From Cycas panzhihuaensis (Eukaryota > Cycadophyta): a DNA stretch of 64,000 bases. The stretch lies in contig CM041465.1 of assembly GCA_023213395.1 (NCBI GenBank), positions 156,681,741-156,745,740 on the forward strand. The letters are read 5' to 3'. The position numbers were made by a program, and so were the translations under genes. This document shows, piece by piece, positions 33,040 through 45,249 of the stretch; positions within the stretch are counted from its first letter, which is position 1; each line of letters opens with the position of its first letter. Below the pieces are notes generated by a model that saw only the letters and a program-made list of their open reading frames with translations, did not search any database and was not told where the DNA came from.

Positions 33040-33262
33040 AACCCTAACTATGATAGTGTTTTAACCTACTACCATTTAACAATTTTGGCAGATATTGTTC
33101 ATCTAGTTCTCTCAGTTGAACCAAATTGTTCTTGAATATCTGCTAGATCACATATGGGTATAACTAGTGCATTTTTAGTTTTCCTAGATGGGTTTTGAGC
33201 TTTCTGTCATATAATAAAACTTCATCACCTTTGTTGAATTGCGGTGATCAAAGCTAGCAATC
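33040..33262 (-). pseudogene. Gypsy integrase C-terminal end (split gene, downstream piece)
   Basis: Minus strand: KGDEVLLYDRKLKTHLGKLK, then YPYVI, QIFKNNLVQLRELDEQYLPK and LLNGSRLKHYHS. It aligns with the integrase tails at 27970-28130 and 15560-15750. It is the continuation of the integrase at 43172-44173: the CAATC duplication of the copia inserted between them lies at 33258-33262 and 43172-43176. Confidence 0.8.
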
Positions 33263-33305
33263 TATAAAACTCTCAATGAATGCTTTATCACATTAATGAG
33301 GGAAA

Positions 33306-33701
33306 TGTTGGAATATGAATGGAAATCATTCAAGATCATTCAATATTCAAGAACAATAGAACAAGTATCATGAACATAATATTATAGCATTAACTCAATA
33401 TGAAAGAGGTTACATCACAATGTCTCCACAACCACAATAATATCATAATGGACTCCATCTTGACTTAATATGATCTACTCTACCTCAACCACTTATTTAT
33501 ATATCACAAGTGGGAGAGAGTAGGACGATGTGTGTTACATGTGGGATAAATGACCTCTTACACAACGAACCACATAGCACCTATTTATTGACCAATAACC
33601 TGATGACCACTTATATGCACGAATGTGCATTACATTAACATTACGATGACATTTACCTAAATACATTAGGACACATACACATTAAATATTATCTTCCAAC
33701 A
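33306..33701 (-). repeat. 3' LTR of the gag-only element
   Basis: Minus strand TGTTGGAAGATAATATTTAA to ATATTCCAACA; a TATATAAATA box (33494-33503 on the complement). Confidence 0.93.
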
Positions 33702-33739
33702 CCTCTCCATAATGTTTAATGTCAAGACTACAAAGAGTC

Positions 33740-34908
33740 TGAATATTTAAGACTAACATGACACTTGACATTAGACTTAGGACATTAAACATGACTTCTA
33801 TTAGACTTCTAATTTGACCAACATGTACTTTGTATTCTTTGAATTTGTAGCGCCTTGATCTTTGAATAGTCTTGAAAACAATGTCTTCGCCTTGTTCTTT
33901 ATCTTCATTTCTGCAGTGTTGTCCTTGAAGTAGTCTTCTAGAGTGATGGTCCTTGAACTTTGCCTTCTTCATCTTCATATGCAATAGAGAATCCTTTGTC
34001 ATGCAAAATGTGTAGTAGATCATAATTGAACCAATCTAGGCCTGGTGTGAATCTGACAAGCAATCCTGTAGGTACTCCTCAAAAACATCTTGAAATTTGA
34101 GGTATAAATCAAGTGTGTCTTCATTCATTGGTTTACTCATCACCTATTCATCTTCATTACCTTCAAAATATGAGTCATCAACATATATTGAACCAATGTC
34201 AAAACTTGAAGATAAGTTAACAAAAGAGGAATCAACATCATTTGAAATACAAACATCAACATCCAAATCCTATATGTGTTCTTCCTCTTGATTAGTACTT
34301 CTGACAACAATTCCTCCAAGTTTTGGTGGAAAGTCTTCATCTACCTGTGAATGGCCAGGAATGGACTCAATAACATCTTCAAAAGAACAAATCGATTTGA
34401 CTTCATCCTCCCTTGAAGCAATAGATTCATCTAGTTGAATTTTTATTGTTCGATCACTATTGTTAGCAATCAAATCATTGATCTCATCATGGTTAAATTC
34501 AACAACATATTCAAGCGTAATTTCTTCACATTTATCAACAGTCTCATCAATTTCTTCACATACCTCTTCTCCTGAATAAACAGTATTCTCTTCATCATCC
34601 TTTTTACTTATATTATAACTATCAGTGGTTTTGCTTGCCCTTTCAAGAGCCTCTTGCACCTCTTGAGGGCTCTTTTTATATGCATCCTTCAACAGATTCT
34701 ATGCCTCGTTAGCGGTATCAATATTTTCAATTGCATGAAAGAGGAATTGGTAAGGAGGAGGAAGGTTTTCTTTGTCAAATACTGCAAGCATAACATCAAT
34801 TGCTAGTTTGTTCTTTTTCTTAAAGTTTTCCAACCCTTCTTCATTAATCAATACAATACCATCAAGAATAATTTTTAATAGCCTTTTAGCCATAAATATA
34901 CACTCCAT
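33740..34908 (-). pseudogene. Gag-like ORF with acidic tail, gag-only element
   Basis: The ATG at 34908 (MECIFMAKRLLKIILDGIVL) opens a frame that runs to about 34030 with four stops. Residues 1-70 end in FHAIENIDTANEA, then a TAG where copia-type (UBN2) gag proteins have Trp before NLLKDAYKKSPQEVQEALER. The middle is strongly acidic (EEVCEEIDETVDKCEEITLE). A further open stretch, 34023-33682, ends in KAKFKDHHSRRLLQGQHCR and a basic segment similar to 963-1199. No zinc knuckle. The UBN2 link is inferred from pattern; the acidic part is unlike known gag. Confidence 0.6.
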
Positions 34909-34909
34909 T

Positions 34910-37581
34910 TTAATTTTTCAAATTTGAAAATTAGTTTCAATATATTTGTGTAAGGCCCGAGGAAAATCTGTTAACCATAATTCATTCTTTTCTAATATAA
35001 AAACAATGACATCATTTAACTCCATGATGTATGAAGTAGTGGATCACAAACACATTACTTCAGGATTCATGTATCAACTTCAAACTAAAATAACTTCAAA
35101 AAATCTTTAGCAAATACCTTCAAATCACATATTGAAATGACTGCCTCTGAAATACAGTTCCAACGGTGCAGACGGTTTGCAAAACAGATACTTGGGTGAG
35201 GAGAAATTGCAAAAAACTGTACAAAGACCTCCTTAAGTACCAAAAACTGAAGAATGGTAGTCTTAATCCCCTTTAAAGGACAAGTTGCAGGTCACATTAG
35301 GACTTCATATGACTGAGGGGATGACCACTAGGGGGCTAGTGGATTTCAAATCAAATTCCAATTCTGTTAATTCCAATCAAATTCGCCCTGTCTGATTTGG
35401 AGTTTGAGGATTTCATAATACTTTCCAATTTGATTTCATATTTGAAAAACATTTGAAAAATATATATACCTTGATAAAAATTTTGGCACTATAACTTGCA
35501 CAAATTTGGTCAAACAGACGTTTCGATCAAATTCTTTTCTTCACGGTGCGTAAGATAGCACACAATTCTTTGAAGCAAAGAATAACAATATAGAGGTGCA
35601 ACAGGTGGATTACGACAGGGCTTGCTCAGATGGCAGATTGACTGGCAACAATTCTACAAAAAATGGGGCACAAGGCCATACACCTTCACATGATGACGAA
35701 CTGCAAATTCATCTTCTGGTGAGCCTGTCAGGTGACTCTCATGGAATTTCCACGTAGTGACCAAATCATTGAGTGATGGACTATGGATTCAATGGCGTAA
35801 GTATAATAAAAACTTTGGATAAGTAGGTGAAATAGGGTACCATGGTCACCATAAACTGAGCAATAGATCAATGGCTCTCAGTTCAAGACACAGCTCTTCA
35901 CAGATGATAGATGAATATTCCATAGTGGCTAATGATCAAGCACTTCGAGACAAAATTACATAGAATGTAATATCTATGGCATAGGTCATAAAATCACTCT
36001 AAGATGTTGAACAACAGAGCCTATACACAGCAGCAAGATCTTCGATAGAATCGACCAAGGGGGCTCAACTTATAAAGCATCGCAACATGAATTGGGTCGA
36101 TTAAGACTATTGTGTGAGTCGGCCTCCACTCTTGCACTGGCTAAGCGTTACTATGCTTCTGAATTGAAAGTTGTGTCCCTTAAATTTGCTGTTGAAAACC
36201 TTGCAGGTGTCATGCATTCAAAGGGATTTGAGTATTTGAAGGAGAAATGACCCCTTCTTCTTCAAATCCTACAACTGTTTTCAGAAGTTCCTTCCACAAG
36301 AGCAGTTTTTGCATGTCTTTCTTCTTCCTTTGCCCACCTCACAATCATCAACTAGGGGTAGTTCAGGTTTCTTCAAGTCCTCCTCCTTCCTTCACAAAGA
36401 AGAAATGACTGTTTATGCTTATAGGATTTCTTTATAGCAGCCTGCTTTCTTTTCCATACAGATGCAGGGTTTTAATTTCCACGAACTTCCACGACAGATG
36501 AAAGACTTCCACACAGCCACAGAAAACTCAAGTTTGAGCGCAAGATACTTCAATGAGGTTTCACCTTAGCTGGGCGCTCTCTCCTTTGTGATTATAGCTT
36601 TGGTTGTGCCTTTCATGGCAGGCAGTCTGTATGGCTTCCCTGATCATTCCACTAGAGTTTTCATGAGGCCTATAGATAGTACCAGTCCATGGCTTGGCAC
36701 CTCAAATCTTACCAAAGAGAGCTCTTCCAGTTGATGGGCATCTCTTTATCTTCCATGGTTGCAGGCATAGAAATACCATAGTGCATGATCTTAAGGACAA
36801 GCAAGCAGTAACTAGGGCAAACTTTCATTCTCTAAGGCTACAGGCATAGAAATACCATAGTGCATGATCTTAAGGACAGGCGGGCAGTAACTAGGGCAAA
36901 CTTTCATTCTCTGAGGCTACCCCTCTATTCTCCTATAGTGGTTGTACCTACACTTATTCTTTGCCTACTATGAGCTTACCAAATTTTATTTATAGTAGGA
37001 TCTCTTATCAGGAGTTAAGGCTTTGACTGTTACTCTTTCATACATGCATGTGTCCTTTCAACAGCCAGTGGGAATCTTTCTAATGGCAGCCTTCTCCTCT
37101 GTGCAGCATGTAACAAGAATCTTTCAACAAGAGGCTGACATTGACTAGACTTTGTTATAGATAGTTTTTCTTTCTTTGTGATAGATACTATCAAGCAGAG
37201 GCTACAGTTTTTGCATAGGCTTAAATTTTATCAACCCAGTTTTTAACATTTCCAACATAATTAGGTACAAACCTTAACTTTCACCGAACAAACAAAATTC
37301 AATAGCCAACATATGCCACCATTAATTTCAACTTCATAAATTCTCATCAACCAAATTCTTCATAGGGTACATCCCTAGCACATAGCTCCTTCACATAACA
37401 AAGTAAATAAATTATATTACCCAGTGAAAAATTGTCTTGAGTAAACCACGATCACGACTTGGTTCAACTTGTAACAACAACAACATTAGGGCTTCACCTT
37501 CTATCAAACGGCTCTATGGAGCCACCTCCACACCCAACAAAAAAAATGGCAAACCTGCACGACGATAAGCTTGACAAGCAA
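34910..37581 (-). other. Long non-coding leader of the gag-only element
   Basis: 2.7 kb between primer site and gag-like ORF with no ORF worth naming, unusually long for an LTR element. It contains a 79-bp tandem duplication. Confidence 0.6.
36762..36919. repeat. 79-bp tandem duplication
   Basis: Unit one 36762-36840 and unit two 36841-36919 start CAGGCATAGAAATACCATAG and differ at only a few bases, so the duplication is young. Confidence 0.95.
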
Positions 37582-37596
37582 CCTGTTCTAATACCA

Positions 37597-37993
37597 TGTT
37601 GCAATATGTAATGGAAATCATTCAAGATCATTCAATATTCAAGAATAATAGAACAAGTATCACAAACATAATATTATAGCATTAACTCAATATGAAAGAG
37701 ATTACATCATAATGTCTCCACAACCACAATAATATCATAATGGACTCCATCTTGACCCAATATGATCTACTCTACCCCAACCACTTATTTATACATCACA
37801 AGTGGGAAAGAGTAGGACAATATGTGTTACATGTGGGATAAATGACCTCTTACACAACCAACTACATAACACCTATTTATTGACCAATAACCTAATGACC
37901 ACTTATATGCACAAATGTGCATTATATTAACATTACAATGACATTTACCTAAATACATTAGGACACATACACATTAAACATTATCTTCCAATA
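37597..37993 (-). repeat. 5' LTR of the gag-only element
   Basis: A direct repeat of 33306-33701. On the minus strand it starts TATTGGAAGA (TG changed to TA) and ends TTGCAACA before the primer site. Confidence 0.93.
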
Positions 37994-37998
37994 GGAAA

Positions 37999-38159
37999 TC
38001 CCTCTATAAATACAATATGAATTACAAGAGCCTTGGGCAAGGTTGAATGCATGTGTGCTACTTTTCACAGGTAGAAGAATGAGGGAATGACACATAACCC
38101 TCATAAAGAATCATTAGAGTAGTACAATAATATCTATAGATAAAACATTACTCTTAACA
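37999..38159 (-). repeat. 3' LTR of the copia, larger piece
   Basis: Continues the 43-bp piece at 33263-33305. It matches 43025-43157 of the 5' LTR and ends at the polypurine tract. The minus-strand LTR starts TGTTAAGAGTAATG. Confidence 0.88.
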
Positions 38160-38178
38160 CCCTCTTTTAATGTTTTAT

Positions 38179-41100
38179 CTATTTTATTCCAAGTTTGTCT
38201 CTAAAGAATTGGAATTTGTCCTTGCTTAATGGTTTTGTAAATATGTCAATAACTTGCTCCTCTAATATGCAATGTAGCACCTCAATCTCCTTATTTTGAA
38301 CCTTCTCTCTTATGAAATGATGATGAACCTCTATATGCTTTGTTCTAGCATGAAGAATAGGATTTTTGGTCATCTTAATTGTGCTCTGATTGTCACAAAA
38401 TAGAATGGTAAGAATATTCTGTTCTTGACCCAGATCTTTTAGTAACTATCTAATCTAGATAGCTTCATAGGTTGCACTTACTACTGATTTGTATTTGGAT
38501 TCTATGGAGGATAAGGCAATTGTGGACTACTTTTTGCTGCTCTAAGATATTACTATTGAACCCAAGGTGAAACAATATCCTATTGTAGACTTTTTGTCTA
38601 TTCTATCTTCTACCCAATCTGAGTCACTGTAACCTGTTAGCTTCATAGTACCAATCCTTGCATAATTCAAACCCAAATTTATTGTTTCTTTTAAATATAT
38701 AAGTATTCTCTTTGCTACATTCCAATGTGATGTCTTGGGTTCTTGCCTATATCTGGAAATTACTCCAATTGAATAAGAGATGTTGGGTCTTGTAGCAGTG
38801 AGATATAACAGGCTTCCAACTAATTGTCTATATGGGGTTGCATTCACTGCTTAGCCATCTGTATCATGATTTAACACACAACCTATTTCCATAGGTGTGG
38901 CACAATTATTACAATTTTCCATATTGAACCTTTTCAACATATTTTTGATATATTTGGGCTGAGATAAGATAATAGAACCTTTCAATTGAGTTACATCAAT
39001 TCTAAGATATTAATGTAACATTCTAAGATTAGTCATTTCAAAGACTTTTTCTAAATGGCTCTTTATAGATGTAATTGAATCTGTATCACTTCCTATGAAA
39101 AGCATATCATCTACATACACTACTATTATAGATATCAGACCCTTATTGACTTTCACATATAGACTTGGATCAGATTCACACTAGCGAAAGTTATTATGAA
39201 CAAGATATTTATCTAGTTTTGCATACCATGCTCTTGGAGCTTATTTTAGCCCATACAAGGCTTTCTTTAACCTACATACAAGATTTTCTTGTCCCAATTT
39301 TACATAGCTTTTTGGTTGATGCATGTATGCTTCCTCTTTCAGGTGTCCATTTAAGAAAGCACTTTTCACATTAATTTGAATAATTTTCCAATTTTGTTGA
39401 GCAATTAAAGCAATTACAATTCTCATAGTGTTTAGTTTAGTTACTAGTGAGAACGTTTCTTAATAATCTATACCAACGGTTTGAGTGTATCATTTGGCAA
39501 CTAACCTTACTTTACATTTTTCAATTTCTCCATTGGATTTTTCTTTTACCTTGTATACCCATTTGCAATTAACAATGGATTTGTTTACAAGAGGTTCAAC
39601 TAGCCCTCAGGTTTCATTCTTTGCAATTGCTGCAATTTTGGCATCCATTGTTGTTTTCCATTCGGAATGTTGGCTTGCTTCTTCATATGTATCAAGTTCA
39701 ACAAGACAAGCTAATGCTTGATGTTTTTGAGATCTTGTTCTGTGCTAAAAAACATTTCCTTTAGTTTTCTCAACTATATTGAGATACCGTTTTGGTATCT
39801 TTCTTGAAGAAATCTTACTAGTCTGTTCTTCGGATGTAATCTTTTGCTCTTCTCCTTCTCGAATACTTTGTTCGATAGAGGGACTAACTTGACTGCTATC
39901 TGGAGATCTTGCTTCAAAATTCTCATTGTTAGATTCAATGTTTTCTAAAGTGGTTTCAGAATCTTCATCAGAAGAAGTTAATATAGGCTTAACAATAGAA
40001 GTTTCTGATGTTTCTATCTCCTGACATGCTTTTTGATTGCTTTCAAGACTTTCATTAAAGACTACATCTCTATTAATATAAACCCTATTGGTTTTAGGAT
40101 CTATACATCTGTAAGCCTTTGATCTATTGCTATATCCTATCATTATACATTCTATACTTTTGCTATCAAGCTTAGTTCGTTTTTTATCTAGAATATGAAC
40201 ATAAGCCTTGAAATCAAAAACTCTGAGGTTATTTACATCTGGTTTTCGTCCAGTCCAGGCTTCTTATGGTGTCACCTTATGCAAAGCTTGTCTTGGACTC
40301 TTGTTTATCAAATACACTATAGTATTAATAGCTTTTGCCCAGTATGCTTTGGTAACCTATCTATCTTGAATTAGACAACAAGCCATTTCTAGTATAGTCA
40401 TATTCATTCATTTTGCTACACCGTTTTGATTATGGTGAGTAAGGTGTAGTTACCTGTCTATGTATTCTATGTGTTTTGCAAAAGAGATGAAATTCTTTTG
40501 ACATGTATTTGCCTCCACCATCAGAGCAAATGCATTTAATGTTACTGTTGCTTTCTAATTCAGTGTTTGCTTTAAATTCTTTGAAGCGAGCAAATGCTTC
40601 TAATTTACTAAACAAAAAAAAATCCAAGTTTTTCTGAACAAATCATCAATAAAGATGAGAAAAGACTGAGCTCCATTTAAAGAACTTGGTGTGATGGGTC
40701 CACAGAGATCTGTGTGAATTAATTCCAATTTGTTTTGTGCACACCATGTACTTCTTTGATATGGAGTCCTGTGCTACTTTCCCATCATACAACTTTTACA
40801 CACAAAAGGATTAAAGGACATATTTGGTAATCCATTCACCATGTTAGAGTTTCTCAACAATTCTAACCTATCATTTGAGATATGCCCTTACTTCAATGTC
40901 AGATATTATCATTACAACTGGAAACAACAAGAGAGTTTACATCAATTCTAAACATAATAGAACCACTTTTAGGCATAACAAGCATAGAAAGCAACTTATA
41001 AAGATTATTACTTTCTATCCCTTCTGCAATTACAACAACATTATTTTTCATGTCAAGAATGAAAGTGTCTATTTTCATCAAATACAATCCTTAGTTTCTT

Positions 41101-41430
41101 TTTTCTTAACTGGGACACAGACAACAGATTTTTTTCATTCCTAAAACAAAAAGAACATCTCTAATTCTTTGTACCTTTCCATCAATTTTAACAGCAATTA
41201 TTCCAATTTCTTGAATGTGAAGAGGATAATTGTTGCCTAGCTCCCAAAAGGATATGGTTTCAAGGTCTCAAACCATTCTCTTCTACATGTCATGTGATTA
41301 AAGGCTCCTGAATCAAAGTAGCAATCATCTGTTGCATTGAAATTGGCAGCAAGAGCGACAACAAAGGTTGTTTCCACTTTATCTTTCATTGTATCATGTT
41401 CTTTGCTATAATGACTTGCAACTTGCTTCC
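38179..41430 (-). pseudogene. Copia pol relic (protease, integrase, RT, RNase H)
   Basis: Minus-strand order: protease YFDSGAFNHM near 41297-41330, triad kept; integrase core with CICSDGGGKYMSKEFHLFCK (about 40500); the third acidic position reads Lys followed by a stop (40408-40413); post-integrase SKAYRCIDPKTNRVYINRD (about 40090); RT with NVKSAFLNGHLKEEAYMHQP (about 39360) and VVYVDDMLFIGSD (about 39100); RNase H with YSDSDWVEDRIDKKSTIGYC (about 38600) and the tail [20 protein letters not shown] to IFTKPLSKDKFQFF (38179-38373). Numerous stops and frameshifts. Confidence 0.88.
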
Positions 41431-41439
41431 CTCTCTAAA

Positions 41440-42291
41440 TTTCTACACGTCTCTATGGACATTGATATGGAAAATGTCTAGACTATCCACAGTGATAGCA
41501 TACATCAAACACATGGAAATTACTTGAAAAATGACCTAGTCTTCCACAGTTAAAGCAGACATTGGAGTCTCTCAGGGGGATTGACCTTGCTCGGCCTCTT
41601 CCATCTAACCAACGATCTCTAGAGCCTATCCGTGAAAAGCAATATGTCCACGTCCTCTGCTACTCAAGTTAAGTTTAGACAGAAAGGCTTCGATTTCAGC
41701 TTCTTCTTCATATCTTTTATTCCTCTATTCCTAGTTCAACATATACCCTATTAAAGCCTTAAAGGTCATATTAGCAGTTTGACATCCTCCTGTAAGCATG
41801 TTGACCATGTTATCAAATGATTTAGGTAGTTTATTTACTACCAGATGAATGAGTTCTGGGTTTGTAATCTTCCCTCCAGCTGTAATAAGATTATTCGTAA
41901 CATTGCTTACTTTTGCAACAAAATTAGAAACATGTTGATTTTCTCCCATTCTAAGTTTATATAATTCTTCTCTTAGGGCAATTATTCTAGCCTCATTCCT
42001 TTGACTGAACAGAGAAGTTATCACCTTCCAGATTTCTGGAGAAGTACCTATACTATCTACATAGGATAGAAGAGAATCTGAAATTGAATGTTTGAGGATG
42101 GAAATGGCTATATCGTCCCTCTCTTTCCAGCTTATTAAATCAATGATATCACAAGGTTTTTTTCTTTCTTTAATTACAATTTTCCATGCATTTTTTGCTT
42201 TGAGAAGTCCTCCTCTTTTAATTTTCCAAATGCTAAAATTTGTTTCTGTGAATTTGTCTGCTTCATTAAGGGAAACTATTGAAGAGGCCAT
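41440..42291 (-). pseudogene. Copia gag relic
   Basis: The ATG at 42291 (MASSIVSLNEADKFTETNF) is the conserved gag start. The core is open to 41731: WKIKRGGLLKAKNAWKIV, ARIIALREELYKLRMGENQH, NKLPKSFDNMVNMLTGGCQ. After a stop come two knuckles: CFNCGRLGHFSSN with the last Cys lost, and CYHCG-stop-SRHFPYQC. It is about 190 codons to the first stop, close to a full UBN2 domain. Confidence 0.9.
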
Positions 42292-42513
42292 TTTCAGATT
42301 TGTGAAATTAAGCAAAAAGGACCCTGAGACTATATTTTCTGGCTATACGGTCGTACGTTATATAGAAATATACAAAATTTTGTAGGTGTACAGATCACCA
42401 AAAAAAAGGGTGCAAATTATAGCCTTCAGAATGTAGATTCCAAATCTATAAAAATATTTGAAGAAACATTTCTCAGTTGAGCAAAATCTGGGTCAAAATC
42501 CTAGGTTGGTGGC

Positions 42514-42521
42514 TAGGGTTT
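42514..42521 (-). promoter_or_regulatory. Telo-box-like AAACCCTA in the copia leader
   Basis: Minus strand AAACCCTAGCCACCAACC, about 223 bases upstream of the gag ATG. Confidence 0.5.
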
Positions 42522-42986
42522 TTTGAGAAAAATGATTATAATTTTTTAAATCTTTATCAAACACCTTCGAAATTGATATCAATAGACTTGTCTCAGAGAG
42601 AGGAAGATTTCAAGATAGGTATTACCCGAAATGTCTGAGTAGAATGAAAGAAATCTGTGATCTCCTTTCCAAATCTGTGCCCACTGAAAACTAGTTGAAA
42701 CAACCTTCAATCTCATGATTTTCAAGTTGGGCCTTTAGAGAAAGATGACAACTGGTGAAATTTTAACCAATTCTAAGCACTTCAAAAAATCAGTCCATAC
42801 TTTCTCCGTACTTCGAGCAATTAATGCTTGCTTTGCTTTGCAACCTGAACACTACCGAGACTCCTTCAAATTTTCTCAAAAAAAATCTTTTAGATTCTCT
42901 CAAAAACCCTAAAAAAATTGAATATCAAACTCCTCTTTGGATCCCTACTAAACTTGTCTTAACTAGGGAACCTTGCTCTGATACCA

Positions 42987-43171
42987 TGTAAAACTTTCAA
43001 TGAGTGCTTCATCACATTAATAAGGGAAATCCCTTTATAAATACAATATGAATTACAAGAGCGTTGGACAGGGTTGAATGCATGTGTGCCACTTGCCATA
43101 GGTAGAAGAAAGAGGGAATGTCACATAGCCCTCATAAAGAAACATTAGAGGAGTCAATCACCCTTTAACAC
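42987..43171 (-). repeat. 5' LTR of the 33263-43171 copia
   Basis: Matches the split 3' LTR except for an internal deletion of about 25 bases near its start; adjoins the primer site and CAATC. Confidence 0.85.
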
Positions 43172-44173
43172 AATCATGTCATGCTCTTTGTCAAATTTTC
43201 TCAATAACTTGCATCTAATAAGCCATTTTTTGCATTTCTTCTAACTAGAATAGTTCCAATATTCATTCTCAAAGAGATTCCTAATCCCCCAGGTGACAAG
43301 CGAGAGCTATGTGGAGGCTTGGAATCTTAAACTCATACAGAACAATAACCTCCAATCTATAAATCAAAAAGGGGTTTGCCACGTAGCTCTTTTGTATGCT
43401 GTGTAGAATGCCCATAAGATGGAGGGTAACTTTTCTACTGAATCCGATCAACTAATATCACAGATTATTCGTAGGTTATTTTTTATAATCTTATTAGAGC
43501 TCTCTATTTGGCCATTCACTCGCGAATAATAATTTGAAGTTGATTTGTGATGGTTGATCATAAAAGTCATTGTTGGATAACTACATTGAGAAAGTGGGAA
43601 CCTTGATCACTAACTAGTTCTAATGTGCACCCGAATTTCATGATAATCACTCTGTATAGGAACCATGCCATACTCTGAGCATTAGCATTCATGAGTGGAT
43701 ATGCTTCTACCCATTTTGTAGCATAATTAGTGGTGACATGTATACAACATGCCTGGGATCTCCTAGTTATGGGATGCATGGGGCCAACAAAATCTATTCC
43801 CCATTTCTTAAAAGGAGCTTGGGATAAGATTGGGTTGAGCAGTTGGAAGTCTTGGCAATGAGGTTTCCCTATTTGCTAGCAACAATCATATTTTCTCATT
43901 CAATTTCATGTATCATCAAATAATGTAGGCCACCATAACCCAACATTTAGTATCTTTTAGCACATTGCTTCTGTGTTAACATGCCCACCAACAACATCTT
44001 GATGCATTTGTGATATGCTCAATTTTGTATGGCTCTATGCATCTTTGTACGTCATCAGGACCAAGGTGATATAACTCTCCTTGAATTAGTTGGTAAGGTT
44101 TTGCCTTGTGTGTGCTCTGCATGTGCCACTGATAGAACTTAATGCAAGAAGGGAACATACAGGAGAATAGCAA
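43172..44173 (-). pseudogene. Gypsy integrase relic (split gene, upstream piece)
   Basis: Minus strand: the zinc-binding region start (KPYQLIQGELYHLGPDD, about 44090), then the core with SQACCIHVTTNYATKWVEAY, FGCTLELVSDQGSHFLNVVI (second Asp) and SRVNGQIESSNK (Glu kept, about 43520), followed by a degenerate helix region to FDKEHDMI at the insertion point 43172. The first Asp region is altered. The gene resumes at 33262. No RT or gag of this element is present upstream. Confidence 0.85.
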
Positions 44174-44244
44174 TCACATTACTGACCTAGAAGTATAAGC
44201 ACAATATACACAATAGTTTGAGTTAAACCTTATTTTATTACCGT
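44174..44244. other. Short flank between integrase relic and the large copia
   Basis: 71 bases without features, ending in ACCGT, the left target copy of the copia that starts at 44245. Confidence 0.5.
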
Positions 44245-44480
44245 TGTTAGAATGTTAATGTCTTATCCTATGGTTGTATTTTATGAAACCAAAAGGGTTA
44301 TGTGTCATTGTACCCTCTTTGTATTAAACCGACACTTGTCACTCATGATGGACATGTGTCATCTATGTACAAATTAGTTATGTAAGATTACTTGTATAAG
44401 TGAGAGAACATCCCTCTCATCAAATCAATGAAGAATTCAATTTCATTACCTAAAAATTGTGTTTAGTCTATTTTTCATCA
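44245..44480 (+). repeat. 5' LTR of the large copia
   Basis: TGTTAGAATGTTAATG to TTTTTCATCA, 236 bp, directly before the primer site. Confidence 0.93.
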
Positions 44481-44931
44481 TGGTATTAGAGCGGGTTTGA
44501 TAAACTGTGTGAAAATAGCTTAGAAATAAGAAGGTACAAGAAATTGTGAGAGGAGACAAAGAAGAAAAATCTAGAAGAAGGAAGAAAGGAAAAAATTCAA
44601 GTACTAGACAAGGTCGTACAGCGTTGTTTAAAACTGCATAGACATTTTCCAAAGTGCTCAAATTGAAGTGAAATTTTACCAGCAAGGATGTCTCATCGAG
44701 TACATTTCACCGTCCCAAAGACACATTTGCATATTCAGCCTCGATAAGCGAAAAATTAGAGAAAACTAATCACGCGAGTTTAGAGCTTCCAATGCAGATT
44801 TCTTCTAGATTTCTCAATCTCAGGTTGTGTAAGTGGACTCAAAACGATCCTCTATTCATAAGCTCTCTGTTGAATATAAGTTTGCAAAGTTTGATTCAAG
44901 TTTTTTAGAGAAACAAGCAAAAATAGGTTTC

Positions 44932-44939
44932 AAACCCTA
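44932..44939 (+). promoter_or_regulatory. Telo-box-like AAACCCTA in the copia leader
   Basis: CAAACCCTAGCCGCCCCTC lies about 225 bases upstream of the gag ATG at 45164. Confidence 0.5.
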
Positions 44940-45163
44940 GCCGCCCCTCTGTATTTGAAAAGCTTTTCTTGCCTGTCTGAGACCCAAATCAAAAACCAAC
45001 TTCAGATCCCTATGTGCAGCCTCATTACCTTCGATCCAAAAGAGTTTCAAGAAAATTTGTATGCTTGTACTTTTGACAATACATATGTACAACCGTACAG
45101 ACCAATCTTGTTACAGTCATCTCATAAGCCTGAATCATAGTCTTTGTTTTCAAAAATATCAAA

Positions 45164-45249
45164 ATGGCCTCAATTTATTCTCTAGGTGAGTTAGATAAGT
45201 AGATAGGTATAAATTACTTAGCATGGAAAATAAAAATGAAGGGAATTTT
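45164..45249 (+). pseudogene. Copia gag, first piece
   Basis: The ATG at 45164 (MASIYSLGELDK, a stop, then IGINYLAWKIKMKGIF) is the gag start, cut by a minus-strand copia at 45250. It resumes at 51521. Confidence 0.85.

Larger units (their letters stand above)
33306..37993 (-). mobile_element. Non-autonomous gag-only LTR element (TR-GAG-like), 4.7 kb
   Basis: LTRs 33306-33701 (396 bp) and 37597-37993 (397 bp) are flanked by GGAAA (33301-33305, 37994-37998). Minus-strand primer site TGGTATTAGAACAGG (37582-37596); polypurine tract TTATGGAGAGG (33702-33712). The 3.9-kb interior has only one degenerate coding region (34908 down to about 33740) with a gag-like start and no protease, integrase, RT or RNase H. 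It inserted into the 3' LTR of the copia around it; removing it restores an LTR matching 42987-43171. Confidence 0.93.
33263..43171 (-). mobile_element. Ty1/copia, minus strand, carrying a nested gag-only element
   Basis: Short LTRs: the 3' LTR is 33263-33305 plus 37999-38159 (204 bp, split by the nested element); the 5' LTR is 42987-43171 (about 25 bp internally deleted). TSD CAATC at 33258-33262 and 43172-43176. Minus-strand primer site TGGTATCAGAGCAAGG (42971-42986); polypurine tract CATTAAAAGAGGG (38160-38172). Without the nested element it is 5.2 kb, like the other copias. Gag and pol are in copia order with many stops. Confidence 0.93.
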
